A stretch of 30,221 bases of DNA from Setaria digitata. Lineage: Eukaryota; Nematoda; Chromadorea; Rhabditida; Setariidae. The stretch lies in NCBI GenBank assembly GCA_003640385.1, contig RCAB01000641.1, positions 1 to 30,221 on the forward strand, given 5' to 3'. The stretch's first letter is position 1, and the number at the start of each line of letters is the position of its first letter. Positions 1 to 12,848 of the stretch are shown here, piece by piece. A program made the position numbers and the translations under genes. The notes beneath the pieces are model-generated. The model was not told the DNA's origin and made no database searches. It was given only the letters and a program-made list of their open reading frames with translations.

Positions 1-2741
1 ATTCTAAAAATATCTAAAAATAGCTAGCACTCCTTTCGTTTAATTTATGCTACTTAATGCTGTTTATTATTTGAATAATTATTAAATTCTTCATATGAAA
101 TATATAAAGATTAACTGCTTGTCAATTTTACTTACATCAAAATTATTCTGGAGAATCTCGGGAGCAGATATCGATGGTTTACTGTGGCAATTGCAGTGAA
201 AAATTGCGCGAATCTATGAAAATGAAGCAAAAAACAAAAGCATTAGTTTTATTAATTTCTTATAATCAATTCAGATTAATTATCTTAGACATAGAAAGAT
301 TGAAATTAATTTTTTGAAATTTTATTTTTACATTGATAAATTGAAACCTTTGCTTTGGTATGCTGCTCCATTTCTTTAAGTTGCAACCAACCAGAGCCCT
401 CAACTGTTGCAATCATTTTCAGTACCGAAGTCCAGTCAAATGAACTTGTCCCATTTGTCCATCGAAATAATTCTTGACGATTTTGTGGCAAATAATCAGC
501 CAAGTATATCTGAAATATAATTGACCTTCTCCTTTATCCCAGTGATTTTTTGTTTTAACAAAAAGCCAAGTATATCTCATTAGCTTATTTAATGAGGTAG
601 CATTTTTGTGGCAAATGAAATGGTTAAATTATCAGTTTTCAAGTTTTCGGACTATGTTATCCGAAGTTATCAATTCTTCAAACTACTGGACTAAGTTATT
701 TGAGAAAGTTATCAATTCAGCTACCGACTGAGCTATCACCAAAAAGAAAAAAAAACGTTTATCATTCGCGTGTGCCTAGTTGTGCAACACGTGTACGTCT
801 GTTTATGCACGTCTCTGTGACGTGTCTGCGTATAAGTATATCTATGTTCATTTATATATAAATAGATAAAAGTTGTTGGTGGTAAACTTTCGAAGCATTG
901 CATTAGAGAGAAGCATAATTTCTTTTTTCTTTCATTTTTTGGCTTCCATTTTTTTGTGAAAAATGGTAAAAAGATAAGGCATATCAAAATCATTTTTGAT
1001 TTATTATTAAGGGAAAGTAAAAAAAAAAAAAGAAAAAAAAGCAAAAACAATCCACTAATGATTAATTACAATATGAAACTTGAAAACTATGCCTCAATTC
1101 ATCCGATCATCTTAATGATCATTTTTCATTCAACTTATTATTCTCCCAACATTAAAGTAATATTTCAAAAATTTTATCATATTTCTTTCTCATTACATTT
1201 CAATAAATTTTATTTTTCAGAGAAAATTTTGAGCAAAAAATTTGAAAAGCAAAATACGAAAATTTTGAAAAAAAAAATTCGAACACGCTACCTATCATTA
1301 CCGAATGAATTGCACTTAAACACTAACACTTCAGCGCATTATTTTTGTTTGAATTTTGATGTTGATTAGTTAGAATTTGAAATATTTGTAAGTTTTGTTT
1401 AAAAAAAAAAGGGTAAGAGGAAAGAAAAAAACGCACTAAAGTCAACATTATTTTCAAAAGAAAAAATGAAGTTTGGAACTTTTTTCTTTTTTCTTTTTTT
1501 TTTTTTTTTTTTCACCGCATAACATGAAAAAAGTAAAATGATTTCATTGTGAAATTATTGTTAATTAGCATTCTAACACTGATAATCAGTAATGTCATTA
1601 ACGTATCCGGAAAATTGGCTGAAAAAAAAGAATTCCGAAAATGAAAATTAGATAGAAAAAAGAAAATACCTTAATCGGAAATGTTTACTTACATTATTAA
1701 TTTTGTTCCTAAAAACGACGGAAACATGAATAGTCGGTCCGGCGCCGAAATCCAGTAAATTATCACTGGAATCAATCCGTTCAGCTATGGTCGGTAATAA
1801 CATTATCATCATTTGCATTGCTGGATCATCAATTCGTTCATAAAAATCCTTAATTACTTCATTTATTGCTTCTTTTCCTTTTTTGTAAATTCATAAAAAA
1901 AAAAAAGTTTGGATTTTGTTGAAGAGAAAAAGAAAGAAGTAGAAAGTCGTTTTTTTTTTTTTTTTTTCACGTCATAATATGGAGAAAAAGTGTCATCGTT
2001 TTTTTTTTTCCACAAGAAAAATTATTTTCACTAATTGCTCTTTTTTTTTCGATATTTCATTTGTTTTAGTTAAAATTTTATGGTGTAAATTCGCTTCCCT
2101 TCTTTCTTTTTTTTTTTTCACTTTTGAAGGGAAAAAAAGTAAGAAATGAAAGCAGTAGCCTAGAATATTTAGTCTTGGCAGCATAAAAAGCAGGGAGATG
2201 AGCCAATTTCTCTGTAATTCATTTCCAGTTTGATCAAATCAACTTGTAATTTGATTAGAACGATCTTCAATTTACTTCAAGTGCAGCTAAATAACTACCT
2301 TTGATATTTTCAGTAAATTTTGAAATTCTAAAATAGCTGAACATTTGTGATTGCATAAAAAATAATTATTTAAAATTTCAGTTTTAGTTGTTCAGTTTTT
2401 TTAGTTATTATTTGTTGAATTAGAAGTAAATAAATAGGTACGGAAACTAGTGTTATAGCGAATATTTTGATAATATGATAATCATAATAACCGTGATTGA
2501 TAGATTTTCAACTTTCAAATGATCTAGTTTTGAGCTTAGCTTGCTTATTACATATTCACAGAAAGCAAGCGGTAAATGTAATCAAACTTTAGCACATTTC
2601 TTGGATAAATGAACACTTTTACAACAAATATTCACCATTCAATGTCATAAATTCAGAAATATTAACCCAAAGGTATGCTTGGGAATCGAAATTGCTTTCC
2701 AATTTGTCCGGTCCAATCATCACATTCCTTTCAAATGTCAT
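1..2741 (-). CDS. Nicotinamide/amine N-methyltransferase (NNMT/INMT/PNMT family, C. elegans anmt-like), 5' part
   Basis: This is an S-adenosylmethionine-dependent small-molecule N-methyltransferase, cytosolic in known relatives. Visible exons on the minus strand are 2741-2636, 1877-1693, 509-348 and 213-136. Phases close (35 codons+1, 2+61 codons, 54 and 26 codons), giving 177 residues before the gene leaves the window. Motif I DFGAGPT lies near residues 78-84 and matches DIGSGPT of human NNMT. DYLPQN near 102-107 matches the NNMT segment whose Asp and Asn bind SAM, and FDW follows as in NNMT. The start at 2741 is the first ATG after a TTTCAG acceptor ending at 2769, a possible trans-splice site; the reading frame is also open further upstream, so the start is uncertain. 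Roughly 36 residues precede the region matching NNMT's N-terminus. The donor at 347 (GTTTCA) is weak but is the only one that keeps frame. The family is clear; the exact substrate and orthologue are not. Confidence 0.78.
510..1692 (-). other. Large intron of the methyltransferase gene
   Basis: This intron is bounded by GTAAGT at 1692 and TTTCAG ending at 510. It contains A and T homopolymer runs and a 137-codon open frame on the opposite strand (956-1369) that is almost entirely low-complexity Lys, Phe, Ile and Asn; I do not regard that frame as a gene. I see no structured RNA or nested gene. Confidence 0.6.
1878..2635 (-). other. First intron of the methyltransferase gene
   Basis: This intron runs between donor GTGAAT at 2635 and an acceptor AAAAAAG ending at 1878. 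The acceptor is unusual because the AG lies about 17 nt after a long T run with A-rich sequence between. It is chosen because its phase (1) matches the donor and keeps the conserved frame. The open frame at 1993-2184 is low complexity and not supported. Confidence 0.5.
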
Positions 2742-5700
2742 CACTATCAACGGCAAAACTTGAAATTTCTGAAATTTCAAATAATCAGAAACTGTCGGAG
2801 CTGAGAAGTGATTCGTTTTCTCACATTTTCAAAATCATTGTTGATCAATTCTGAATATGAATCGCTAACCGATAATCTGTTTTTAAAGTATAAATAAATG
2901 GCAATCTCATACGCAGTGCTTATCATTGATAATAATTAATGATTATTCCGATATTTATTTTAAGTATTATGCTACTTCATTTTTGCCCCCTTACCTTTTT
3001 TTCTTTATTGTTCAGAGTAATGTTTGTTTTATTAATTTCTTAATTAATTGATTATCTATTTTGTTTTTTTTTTCATTCCCAATTTTTGCTTCGTTTTTTT
3101 TTTGTATTATTTATTTATCTGGCTAATACCACTCATTTAATTGTCGTAGTATATCCAATAATCAATAAATTAAAATAACAAAGATAAGAGTGAAAAGTAT
3201 GTGGAAAAATATATTTATCTGAAATCAGAAAGATTGGAAATTTAAAATTTGAAAAATTTGAAACAAATTTAAACTAATTTCACTAACAAACAAATATAAT
3301 AGAAATGTGGCTCAGCAGAAGATGTCTTCATAGCTGGAAAGCTTTACACTATTCACCAGTTCATTTATTAATAAATCTTATTAATTTTTCAAATATTGAA
3401 TCATTTTCAATAAACTACAGATATGATGATCCTGCTTGCTCATTCAGATGAATGGTATTTAATTGATTAGTATGAAGTGGAATGGATTTAAATAAAATTG
3501 AATATGGAATATGTTCAGATATGATAAGGAAATTGTTAAAAAATTTTCTTCGTCCCTTTCATGTCTGTAAAAAATTAAAAATAAAATTAAAAAAATAAAA
3601 TTTTTTGTTTTACTATAAAAATAGTGATAAGATCAAAATTGAAAGAAAACTAAAAAGCACTCTGTGAAGTTTGCAACAATCCAGTGGCACCGATAAATTA
3701 TTGATGTGAAATAAGCTATAATGTAAACAAGTTTCGAATTAATTTTTCAATTAAAAAAATTAAATTCAAAATATGGCAAAAGCAAAAGAAATTTTCTCCA
3801 CCTACAATACAATATCATTTTGCATCATTTCTTCAATTTAAGTACTGGAAAAAAAAAAAAAAAAGGAAACCTTGTTGTTATTATTGTTGTTTGTTTGTTT
3901 TTTGTTTCATTAAAATAAAAAGGAAAAAAACTTTTTGATATTGGTCATAATGAATTGTGTAATTATGCAAATGAGTGGCAGAGAAGCATGATTGCTTCTG
4001 TGGAAACGAATTAACAATGAATAAATTAAAAAGAAACAAAAATAAAAAAAAAAGTTGAAAATTTTTTCAAATAACAAATTTTCGTTCCTTTTATATTTCG
4101 TTTAAACGAGCCACCTGTCAGTTGCATTCTCATAAATCAACTGTACCCTCTCGTGCCACCATTAACCATTTTATTTTTGATATCTAAATGAACAAGTTCA
4201 TTTTTTTTTTCTTTCTTTTTTTTTTTTTTTGATCTTAAGTACCAACTGTAAAGAGATGGAGAAAAACGATGATGATTTGCTAGCTAGAATGATGTAACAT
4301 TTTTTGCGAAATTATTAAATTTTTCTAGAAATTATCAGCATTTAAATGAATGTTTGGTAAGTCAATTGAAGAAAAATATGATAATGATTAATTTGTTTCT
4401 TCTAACATTAGCTTCCGATCGATATTTGATGATGGATCAAAGGATTTAATTAAGATGAAGCGGAAGATTTAGATGATGATTTAAATTCAATTAATTTCAA
4501 AACTTTCTAACAAGAATGATAGATAAACTATGAAGTGTAATTTAAGGGCTATAGAGAAAATGTTGAAACTAAAAAGCTGACAAAGACTGGACTTATTTCT
4601 TTTGCTTGTCCTTCCAAGCCTTACATTAAGAATCACAGTTAAAATTTTTGAAAATAATATTTGTTTAAAAATTAACCAATGATAAGTAACACTTCCTGTT
4701 AGTTAGTTCATATTCTGAATATAAATAATTAATATGTTTATTTATTTCTTATTTGAACGCTAAAACCAAAATGTTCTTGTTAAATTGTCCCTTAAAAAAA
4801 AAAAAGAAAAAAAAAGCTGTTAGATATTTTCAGAGAGTATGTGTTCACTGCAAAGGCAGACATTTATATTTTATAACCATGAAATGGAATTTAATTAAAA
4901 ATTAGGAGTAAAACAGTGAGTTAATTTTTTTTTGGCTCGTTATTTATAGAACAAGTTAAGTTCACCTGAAGTAGACTAAAAAAAATCCTTCCAGATACTG
5001 AAATAATATTCAATTCAACGAAACAAATGTTTTATGTAAGCATAAATGACTCAATTTTTTTTGCATGCAAATTTACAAAAAGAGTAAACTTTGAAAAGTT
5101 TAGAAATATAATTTTTATTAGCATTTGATACGGTAACTGAACCTTTTGTAGAATATGGTATATCATTATGTCATTTGATAAAATGGCAGCTTTAAAACAA
5201 TTTTACTACAATGTTGTTGTGCTGTTGTTAATTAATTATTGTAAGAAAAAATCTGCAATATGTTTAGTGATGAACATTCATCTTATATCATCAAAAAAAA
5301 AAAAAAGAAGAAAAAACAATGCAGTGATGATAAATTTGTGATGGATTATTTTTTAGATATCAGTCCTGATAAGGTTTAATATTTTATTTTTTGGACAGTT
5401 AGGAAAATAAAAATTAAAAGATTAAATTAATTCGAAATTTTAATATATATGAAAATATTTTAAAACAACGTGCATCTCTGAGCTCAAATCCATTTTCTTT
5501 TTCGTTTAAAATATTAATAAAATAATAAAAATATTTGTAAGAATTATTACAGTGCAAAGTTGAGAAATGATAAAAATCAGCAGAAATTTGCATTGCTTCT
5601 CTTTCCATACAAAACTACAGCACTGGAAATTTTAATTTGAATTTGACACTGTTTATTTATTAAAACTGATGAAAAACTGATAATTCATATATTTCCACAG

Positions 5701-7270
5701 TACAATTCACAAGTAGGTGTTTCGCTTTCTTTCTTTTTTTCCTTTTTATTTTCTTGCAAAATGCAATGATATAAAAGATTTTGTCTTAATTCCAGGAAAA
5801 GAAAATGGAAATGTTCGTTTTTCTATTTTATTAACTATAATTCTGTTTGAATGTTGAAACTATATTGGAGGATTTTTTTTTTTTTTTTTTGTTTTTATCA
5901 TATCACTTAATTCTTTCGTTTTATCGTACTATCATTCTATTGTAGTGTATTAACAGAATTAGTTAGTTGAAGGGAAATTCCGGAAGTTTATCACTTTTTA
6001 AACATCGCATAATTTTGCAGAAGCCTATGTGCAAGACAATTTTAATATTTAAATTACAAATTGAATATTAGCAAAATGGAAAATTTCACTGCTCGAAATT
6101 AGTTTTACACTGATACATTCTTATTTCCAAAACACTTTAGAACTGTTCTTTCAACTATTTTGTTTTTATGTAAAATCAAAGAATTAATTTTTAGGTTAAA
6201 ATAATTTAAAAATAATTTAATATTTGCTGTTATTACATCTTTATATCTTTTGCACATCTTTTCTCAGTAAAATTTAATATAAAAATCGGAAAACTAAAAA
6301 ATTTGAGATTGCACATTGATGTTCCTTCGTGATCTGTTAAAATTGAAAGCATTAAATTGAAATTTTATCAAAATATATGGAAGTTTTTTTTTTTTGATTT
6401 TACTTTAAGTGAAAAGAAAAAAAAAAATGAAATTCAAAAATCCATCATTAAAGCCAAATGTTTATTGTTGAAAATCAATTAAAATTCATTTTTTTTTTTT
6501 TCAAAGATATTTTTAGTTTCAATATGTTCTGATGGATTTTCTCATTTTTGCTCTTTCTTTTTTTTCTCCCACTCTAAAAGAAAGATAACAAAACAAAATT
6601 TCCAGTATTAAATCAAAAATTTTTTTACTAAAAATTAAACATTGTAGAGTGGAAATTAATACCGGTGAAGAATTAATGTTAAAATGATTCACCTACAAAT
6701 GAATCAATATTGATAAGAATGAAAATATCGGCTAAAAAATGGAACATTTTTATCAACAATGATTCACGGAATCATTTAATCAGATCAACAAAAAAAAAAA
6801 AAAGCTAAGTTTGAGAAATATCAAACTTATTTTTTTAAGAAGTTTTTCATGAGCCAAAAACACTGCATTATTACACATTGTTGGCCAGGATGATTTATTT
6901 AACATATAATTAATATTTTAGCAAACTGATAATATTCAGTAATATACATTAGTAAAGTTGGCTAATGCTCAAAATCTTTGGCTTTTTTTTTCTTTTTTTA
7001 TTTTTCCATTTGCTTATCCAAAAAATGTGCCTATCGAATAATTAAAATCATTAATATTCTATTTTGCTATCATTAATGGATAGAATAGACAAAACAGTTG
7101 CGTAACCTTATCACTAATTCAGTGATAATCTGCAGAGTTAACGAATGGTTATCGTGCCTACATTCTCCAGTCCGGAATTTGAAAACTTCAATCATACCAT
7201 TATTATTTAACGCTGTTATAGTCAAGAGAACCATTGAAGTGCAAATTTTTCTACAGTAATTTGACAAAAT
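2742..7270. other. Long AT-rich intergenic region, no gene seen
   Basis: This is the space between the divergent methyltransferase (minus) and arx-2 (plus) genes. It holds many poly-A and poly-T runs (for example near 3850, 4210, 4795, 5290, 5880 and 6790) and only short low-complexity open frames such as 5414-5608 and 7073-7267. I found no recognisable protein motif, tRNA or repeat family. Part of it presumably holds promoters of both genes, but I cannot place them. Confidence 0.6.
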
Positions 7271-7989
7271 GTGAGGTGAGTCATAGAAAGTTGATTTTCC
7301 ATTTACGTTTGAGATTTGCGCTGACTTTTGGACTTATTTAGACGTACGTGGGAATAGGTCTAGAAGTATAGAGTATTTGTATATATGATGCACTTACGTA
7401 TAAGATCTAATTAACTCTCTGCACAACGTGATTTCTGGTCTAAAATTGTTGGCACTTGTTAATAGGAATTTGATAGTTAAACGTGAACTTTACTGTAATT
7501 TTGCAGGATACATCGTTAGAGTTCCTTTCAAACATCATAAAATGTCATATCTAGCTTGGCTTTATTGTTTCTTTATTATTTCCAATATTTTTTACGTCTC
7601 TTTTCAGTTTCTGTCATCGTTGGCTTATGTTATCCTTCAAATATTTAATCTTCAGTTATTATGATTATTCCATCGTCATAGTTTGCGATGAATTAATCGT
7701 CGTTCTTTAATATCTCAATTTCTTTGTTTGTGGATCTTTGGTCTTTTTTGTTTCTGTATATTCTGTTACTATTTTTGAAAAGAAATGACTGATAGCTGCA
7801 GTCTGAGCTGTATTCACAGCATCGTAAATGTTGATAGTTTGATCAAGCGACAGTTTTGTATAGTGGTTCAAGTTTTTCTTTCTCAGTTAAGTTTCCATGT
7901 TACAGATTTAACACATCAGATTGGCAAAAGCAACGGATTTATTGGCGGTTGGTTGCTAAGGCCTACATTGGCAATTCCTAAACATCAAC
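7271..7989 (+). promoter_or_regulatory. Probable promoter and 5' leader of arx-2
   Basis: Base composition becomes visibly less AT-rich here than in the preceding 4 kb. It contains TGAGTCA (7277-7283, the AP-1/bZIP consensus), an ACGTACGT palindrome near 7342 and a pyrimidine-rich acceptor TTTCTTTCTCAG ending at 7886 that could take a spliced leader or a 5' UTR exon about 100 nt before the ATG at 7990. A second candidate acceptor, TTACAG, ends at 7905. The open frames 7428-7664 and 7785-8024 show no conserved motif and the second overlaps the arx-2 start in another frame. Confidence 0.35.
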
Positions 7990-10900
7990 ATGGATTCACA
8001 AGGCCGGAAAGTTATTGTTGTTGATAACGGAACTGGGGTAATTTTTCTCATTTAAAAATAATTATTTGGATTTAGTATAAGAAGCAGAGTATTCATACGG
8101 CAATTTTATTTGAAATTAGTTTAAGTGATAGACTTTGAATTGTTAAATTAGAAATAAATTTTAGTTTGTGAAATGTGGTTATGCCGGAACAAATTTTCCG
8201 GCTCATATATTCCCGTCAGTGGTAGGACGTCCATTGGTGCGATCAACACAAAAAGTTGGCAGTATAGAAATTAAGGTAGTCTTTTAATTTACAGCATTTC
8301 TATTCAAGTGTTTTTTTTTCTCTTTGAAAAATTGTTTCAGACCTTTAATTTAGGATCTTATGATTGGTGAGGAATGTACTCAACTGAGGCAAATGCTGGA
8401 ATGCAGTTATCCAATGGAAAATGGGATAGTTAGAAGTTGGGATGATATGGGACATGTGTGGGACTATACCTTTGGTCCGGAAAAACTAGATATTGATCCG
8501 AAAGTATGCTCTTTTTAAATTTTTAATCACATGATGTGATATGGCTTGGATGAAGTTTAGCTATACTGCTTCGCATGCTGTACCGTTTTGTTTAAGGAGT
8601 GCAAATTATTGCTTACTGAGCCGCCGCTGAATCCAAGTGGTAATCGTGAGAAACTTTTTCAAGTTATGTTTGAACAGTACGGTTTCAATTCTCTTTATGT
8701 TGCTGTTCAGGTAAGTTTTGCAACAATTTGATGTGTCCTTCTTCGTTTTCTTTTGCATTATTTACTGATTATTGATATTATTAGGCTCCAATATTGTTTT
8801 CATGCTAATTTTGTGGTTGAAAATTTCTTTACTTTCTCTAATTTTCAGTTCAAATTTCCAGGCTGTACTGACACTTTATCACCAAGGATTACTTACGGGT
8901 GTTGTTGTTGATAGTGGTGAAGGTGTAACACACATATGTCCAGTATACGAAGGATATGCTCTGAACCACTTAACTCGCCGATTAGATATTGCTGGACGTG
9001 ACATTACTCGCTATTTGATTAAGGTATATTGACAGTTCCTTAATCCTTAATTTCGCTGGTTTCTGATAGTTCTAAGACTCTGTGGTTTTGTGGAGTAGGA
9101 CAGGAAGTTTGTCTGGCCAAAGTTATGAGTATTAATATTTCCAATTTTTTTGAAAATATTTTTATTGTGGAAATAAAAGTAAATGTTTACTTGTGAGGAT
9201 AATCTGTTTTAAGTATGCTTTTGTAATTTAATCCTTAATTTGATCTCAGCTTTTACTGCTGCGTGGTTATGCATTTAACCATACAGCAGACTTCGAAACT
9301 GTTCGTTTGCTGAAAGAAAAGCTATGCTATGTTGCTTATGATGTGGAAAAAGAACAACGTTTAGCCCTTGAAACGACAGTTCTCACGGAATCATATACTG
9401 TTTGTTTTTGACTGACTTGTATTAAAACTGTTTCCACTTTTCTCTATGGCAAGAGTATTTTATTTAGTAACTTTAATTTAACAAAATTTTTCTCGAAATC
9501 TTGGGATTATTTTATCTAACTTGCGCATTGTTTTCTCTAGTGTTTACATCTTTTTTCATCAGCATATATTTTACATGCCCACTAGATTGATATTGTTGGA
9601 GTTTCTTTCTACCTAATAATTGTCAGTTGATGTGCTCTTTTCGAAATGAAAGTCTGAATTTTTATTAGCTCTTTGTGAACTTCTTTAAATGTTAGGACAT
9701 TATTCTGTCATTTGTTTTCCTCAGTACTGATTGATTTAGTTGCCGGATGGTCGTGTGATTCGTGTTGGAGGTGAAAGGTTCGAAGCACCTGAAGTTTTGT
9801 TTCAACCACATTTAATTAATGTTGAAAGATCGGGTCTTAGTGAATTACTTTTTGGAGTCATACAATCTGCTGATATCGGTCAGTTTTTCTTGCTTCCTAC
9901 ATCCACTTGATGCAATTCATTTCTTTTTGATTATATAGAGAATAATTCATAGAGAGGGAAGGAGAGTCAAGGAAGGTTTTTTTGATAAATAGATAAAAGC
10001 GGTACATAGTCTTTTGGGGGAGAGTAGCATTTACGAAGAAAAAATAAATCAGAGATTTCCAGTCATGCTTCCTTCTCTTGTCTTGTTGATGTTATTAATT
10101 AAAAAATTTATTCGTTTCTTCCTGAAGCTTTTTCATAACTTTAAAAACATCAAAATCAAAGTTATTTAGTTAAGTCTACAAAAAGTAGAGAAAAGAAGCT
10201 GGTAATCAAAAGACACTCGATTTTGAAGTTTATTGCTACAAAGTTTCATTCTTAGATACTCGGCTTGAATTTTATAAGCATATTGTATTATCGGGTGGCA
10301 CTACTATGTATCCAGGACTTCAGAGCCGTTTGGAGCGTGAATTGAAACAACTTTATCTAGATCGGGTTTTGCGAGGGAATACTGAAGCATTCCAAGTTAG
10401 TTAAAGATACGACTTTATAGTCTTATTGAAAATAAATGCAGTGGCAATATCTTGCAATCTTTTTGGCAGAAATTCATATTTACCACATTGCCAAAACCGA
10501 GTTTCTGACAGTTATATATATTTTGTTTCAGAAATTCAAGATTCGAATCGAAGCTCCTCCAAGAAGGCAACATATGGTATTTCTTGGCGGTGCTGTATTA
10601 GCAAATATTATGAGGGATCGAGATACAGTAAGCATTTTGATTTGTTTAGTTCACTTTAAGATTTTGCCATTGCGCTTCTTATTAATAAAAAAATAATTTA
10701 GTGCATGAATCTGAACAGCTTTGCTTGTTATGTTTCTCCCAATAATGTCTGACGACCAGTATTATTAGGAATTGCTTTATGGAAGGAGAAAAATTATCTT
10801 GTTTCTATTCTTTTGCTTGCTTCAGGATTTCTGGATTTCAAAAGAGGAATACGAGGAAGGAGGTATTGAACGATGTTTCAGAAAATTAGGCATCAGGTGA
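7990..10900 (+). CDS. arx-2: Actin-related protein 2 (Arp2/3 complex subunit)
   Basis: Arp2 is the actin-like ATPase subunit of the Arp2/3 complex, which nucleates branched actin filaments in the cytoplasm. Ten exons: 7990-8037, 8165-8275, 8354-8503, 8597-8710, 8862-9023, 9250-9399, 9740-9878, 10256-10395, 10532-10627 and 10826-10900. All joins keep frame and give 394 residues, the human Arp2 length. The N-terminus [16 protein letters not shown] carries the first phosphate loop. DSGEGVTH is the second nucleotide loop, and [10 protein letters not shown] is the adenosine motif. Thr237 and Thr238 (ALETTV), the phosphorylated pair known in Arp2, are present. The protein ends EEYEEGG...KLGIR, matching the family end. 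All introns are GT-AG; the donor after exon 6 is GTTTGT. The start context AACATCAACATGG is good. No odd residues seen. Confidence 0.97.
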
Positions 10901-12340
10901 TTTAATGATATCTTATGGCTTTAGCTGTTTATTGTTGTATTAAGTTGTACAGTTATGGACAGGAAATCACCCGTCATAGACGAAACTTCGCAAAATGATA
11001 TCAAACACATTTTTCTATCATTCAGATTGATTTCCTTTTTAATTGTATCGGATTGGTAGGACGAATCGTCATTTCTTAATTTTATGCTGTGGTAGTCATA
11101 TACTTCTTTACAATGTAAAGAATCTGTATTTTTCCTTATTTTAATATGCTTGGCTTAATGTCAAAAACCTCTTGCTACTTCTTTGGGTATGGGAATGGAA
11201 TAATGAAACTTTTATTATATCACATGTGAATCTTAGAATAATTGGCACTGTTATCCAGCATCAGGCAGGAGTTATTTATTATTAGTGATTTGTCCGAATG
11301 TTATGCCAGTAAATATTTCTCTCTTTCACGAGTGATCAAATTTTCAAAACTTCGTTGCTTTATTTTATTATAACAGTTCGGATTTTTTGTTTGTCAACTA
11401 GGCAAATTTTTCTTTGAATAAGATAATTTACATTCTTACATAGATAGTTGTGAAAGTGGATGTAAAAAGCATAGAAACTTAAGAAATTCTCCAAATTATT
11501 TTTCTATTGTCAAGCTTTAAATAATCACTGTTTAACAATTTCGTTTTCGTATTTAGATTCATGTTCACTTACTTATAACTTGTTTCCAGTTTAATCTTTT
11601 TTCTTCCATTTTTGGTAAATGTGAGTTATAAAAGTGATAAAATGGTATAATTTCATGTGATAAAATTATGCTGATGTTAGGTGGAAACTGGTATTTCAAC
11701 GTACTTTCGCGCCTTATATGAATTATTAGAGTTTTAGAAACACTTGGTTTGTAAAGATTATAAACGAGTGAAAATTAGAAATTTGAAAATGAGGAAGAAA
11801 AGTAAGTTGATGGTGGTTACTAGAATTCTAAGTTTTTTTTTGGACAGAAAAAGCGGAATGCTTCTATTACTTTTAGTTGTCAATTGGTAGGCGTATATGC
11901 ATATATAGATTGACCGGTCGTTATGAAAAGGAAGAAAGATTTTCGCTAGGGATTCGTAAAATGAGGAGATTACAAAATCTATGCTGGAAGTAATGTTTGA
12001 GACGGCGAAATGGTGATGTTAATTTAATAATAATTGTTTCTTAACTTCTGTATTTCGAAACGGTAAAAGCTGATGCAAATACATTGATGTCTTTATTTTT
12101 TAAATTTTATAAAAAGAATTGTTGGATTTATGTTGTTAGCTATAGAAATGATTAACAGCTAAATTTTATTGCTGGATATTTTGATTATTCTTTTGGATAA
12201 TTAACGATATTATTTTTGGATAATTTTGTTTCGATAAGCCGTAAGGATATTGCGGAATTTTTCAGTTTTGTAGAATGACTGGAGTATTTGATATTCAAGT
12301 ATTGAGTTTCAGAAGTTCCAGTAAAAGTTTGGAAGGGTCA
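10901..12340. other. arx-2 3' flank and intergenic DNA
   Basis: No gene is supported here. It should contain the arx-2 3' UTR, but I saw no clear AATAAA close to the stop codon. The sequence is moderately AT-rich without long homopolymers or open frames. Confidence 0.5.
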
Positions 12341-12515
12341 GGCAAGTGAAGTAAAGAGATAACAGATCTATCGAGGTTCGTGGCGGATTACCCGTTCACG
12401 TTTTGAATGAACAACATATATCGTTGTTTGCTATCGAAAACGCCCGCACGCTTTTGGTCGACGTCAGGACGATCGTTTGCGTCATTGGGTGTTTCATCAC
12501 CAAAACGGTATAATG
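12340..12515 (+). promoter_or_regulatory. CpG-rich patch, candidate promoter of the IDE gene
   Basis: This is a short island with many CG dinucleotides in otherwise AT-rich DNA. It contains CGACGTCA at 12459-12466, one base from the consensus cAMP-response element (TGACGTCA), and the near-inverted pair AACAAC/GTTGTT around 12411-12430. It lies about 0.7 kb before the IDE start codon. Calling it a promoter is inference from composition and position. Confidence 0.3.
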
Positions 12516-12548
12516 CATCCATTTCTTTAATGGTTTTTACTTAAAAAT

Positions 12549-12634
12549 AAATATATTCGTATAAAAGAAAATAAGATATATGAAAATATATGAAAAATAT
12601 GAATTTAAATATATTCGTATAAAAGAAAATAAGA
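12549..12634. repeat. Tandem 58-bp partial duplication
   Basis: A 28-bp segment beginning AAATATATTCGTATAAAAGA occurs at 12549-12576 and again at 12607-12634, 58 bp apart, just before the AT palindrome. It reads as a local slippage duplication. Confidence 0.75.
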
Positions 12635-12654
12635 ATATATATATATTCTTTTTT

Positions 12655-12669
12655 AAATATAAATATATA

Positions 12670-12713
<44 letters not shown>

Positions 12714-12714
12714 T
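12655..12714. repeat. AT dinucleotide tract forming a perfect palindrome
   Basis: A run of alternating AT is flanked by ATAATTTTAT (12671-12680) and its exact reverse complement ATAAAATTAT (12703-12712). The whole 42-bp block can form a cruciform or a long hairpin. The minus-strand open frame 12537-12770 through it is low complexity and not a gene. Confidence 0.85.
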
Positions 12715-12808
12715 TGTATTCTGCTATACAGTAGAAATGATTCATGATAAAATAATGTATATATTATCAAACTTTTTCTGTCAAAAATTTGTGTTTCCGG
12801 ATGTTTTG

Positions 12809-12848
12809 TCTCTCTCTGTCTCTCTCTCCCTCCTCCTCTCTCCCTCTC
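12809..12848. repeat. CT-rich microsatellite
   Basis: An interrupted TC/CCT tract lies about 320 bp upstream of the IDE start codon. Such tracts can be length-variable. Confidence 0.8.

Noticed and set aside
956..1369. 137-codon plus-strand open frame
   Set aside because: It is low complexity (runs of Lys, Phe, Ile), sits antisense inside a well-supported methyltransferase intron, and has no recognisable motif.
7428..7664. 78-codon hydrophobic open frame upstream of arx-2
   Set aside because: There is no conserved motif. Hydrophobic Phe/Leu/Ile-rich frames are expected from T-rich DNA, and it lies in the probable promoter region.
7785..8024. 79-codon open frame overlapping the arx-2 start
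   Set aside because: It overlaps exon 1 of arx-2 in another frame and has no recognisable domain. At most it could be an upstream ORF.
12537..12770. 77-codon minus-strand frame of Ile-Tyr repeats
   Set aside because: It is a direct translation of the AT microsatellite and palindrome.
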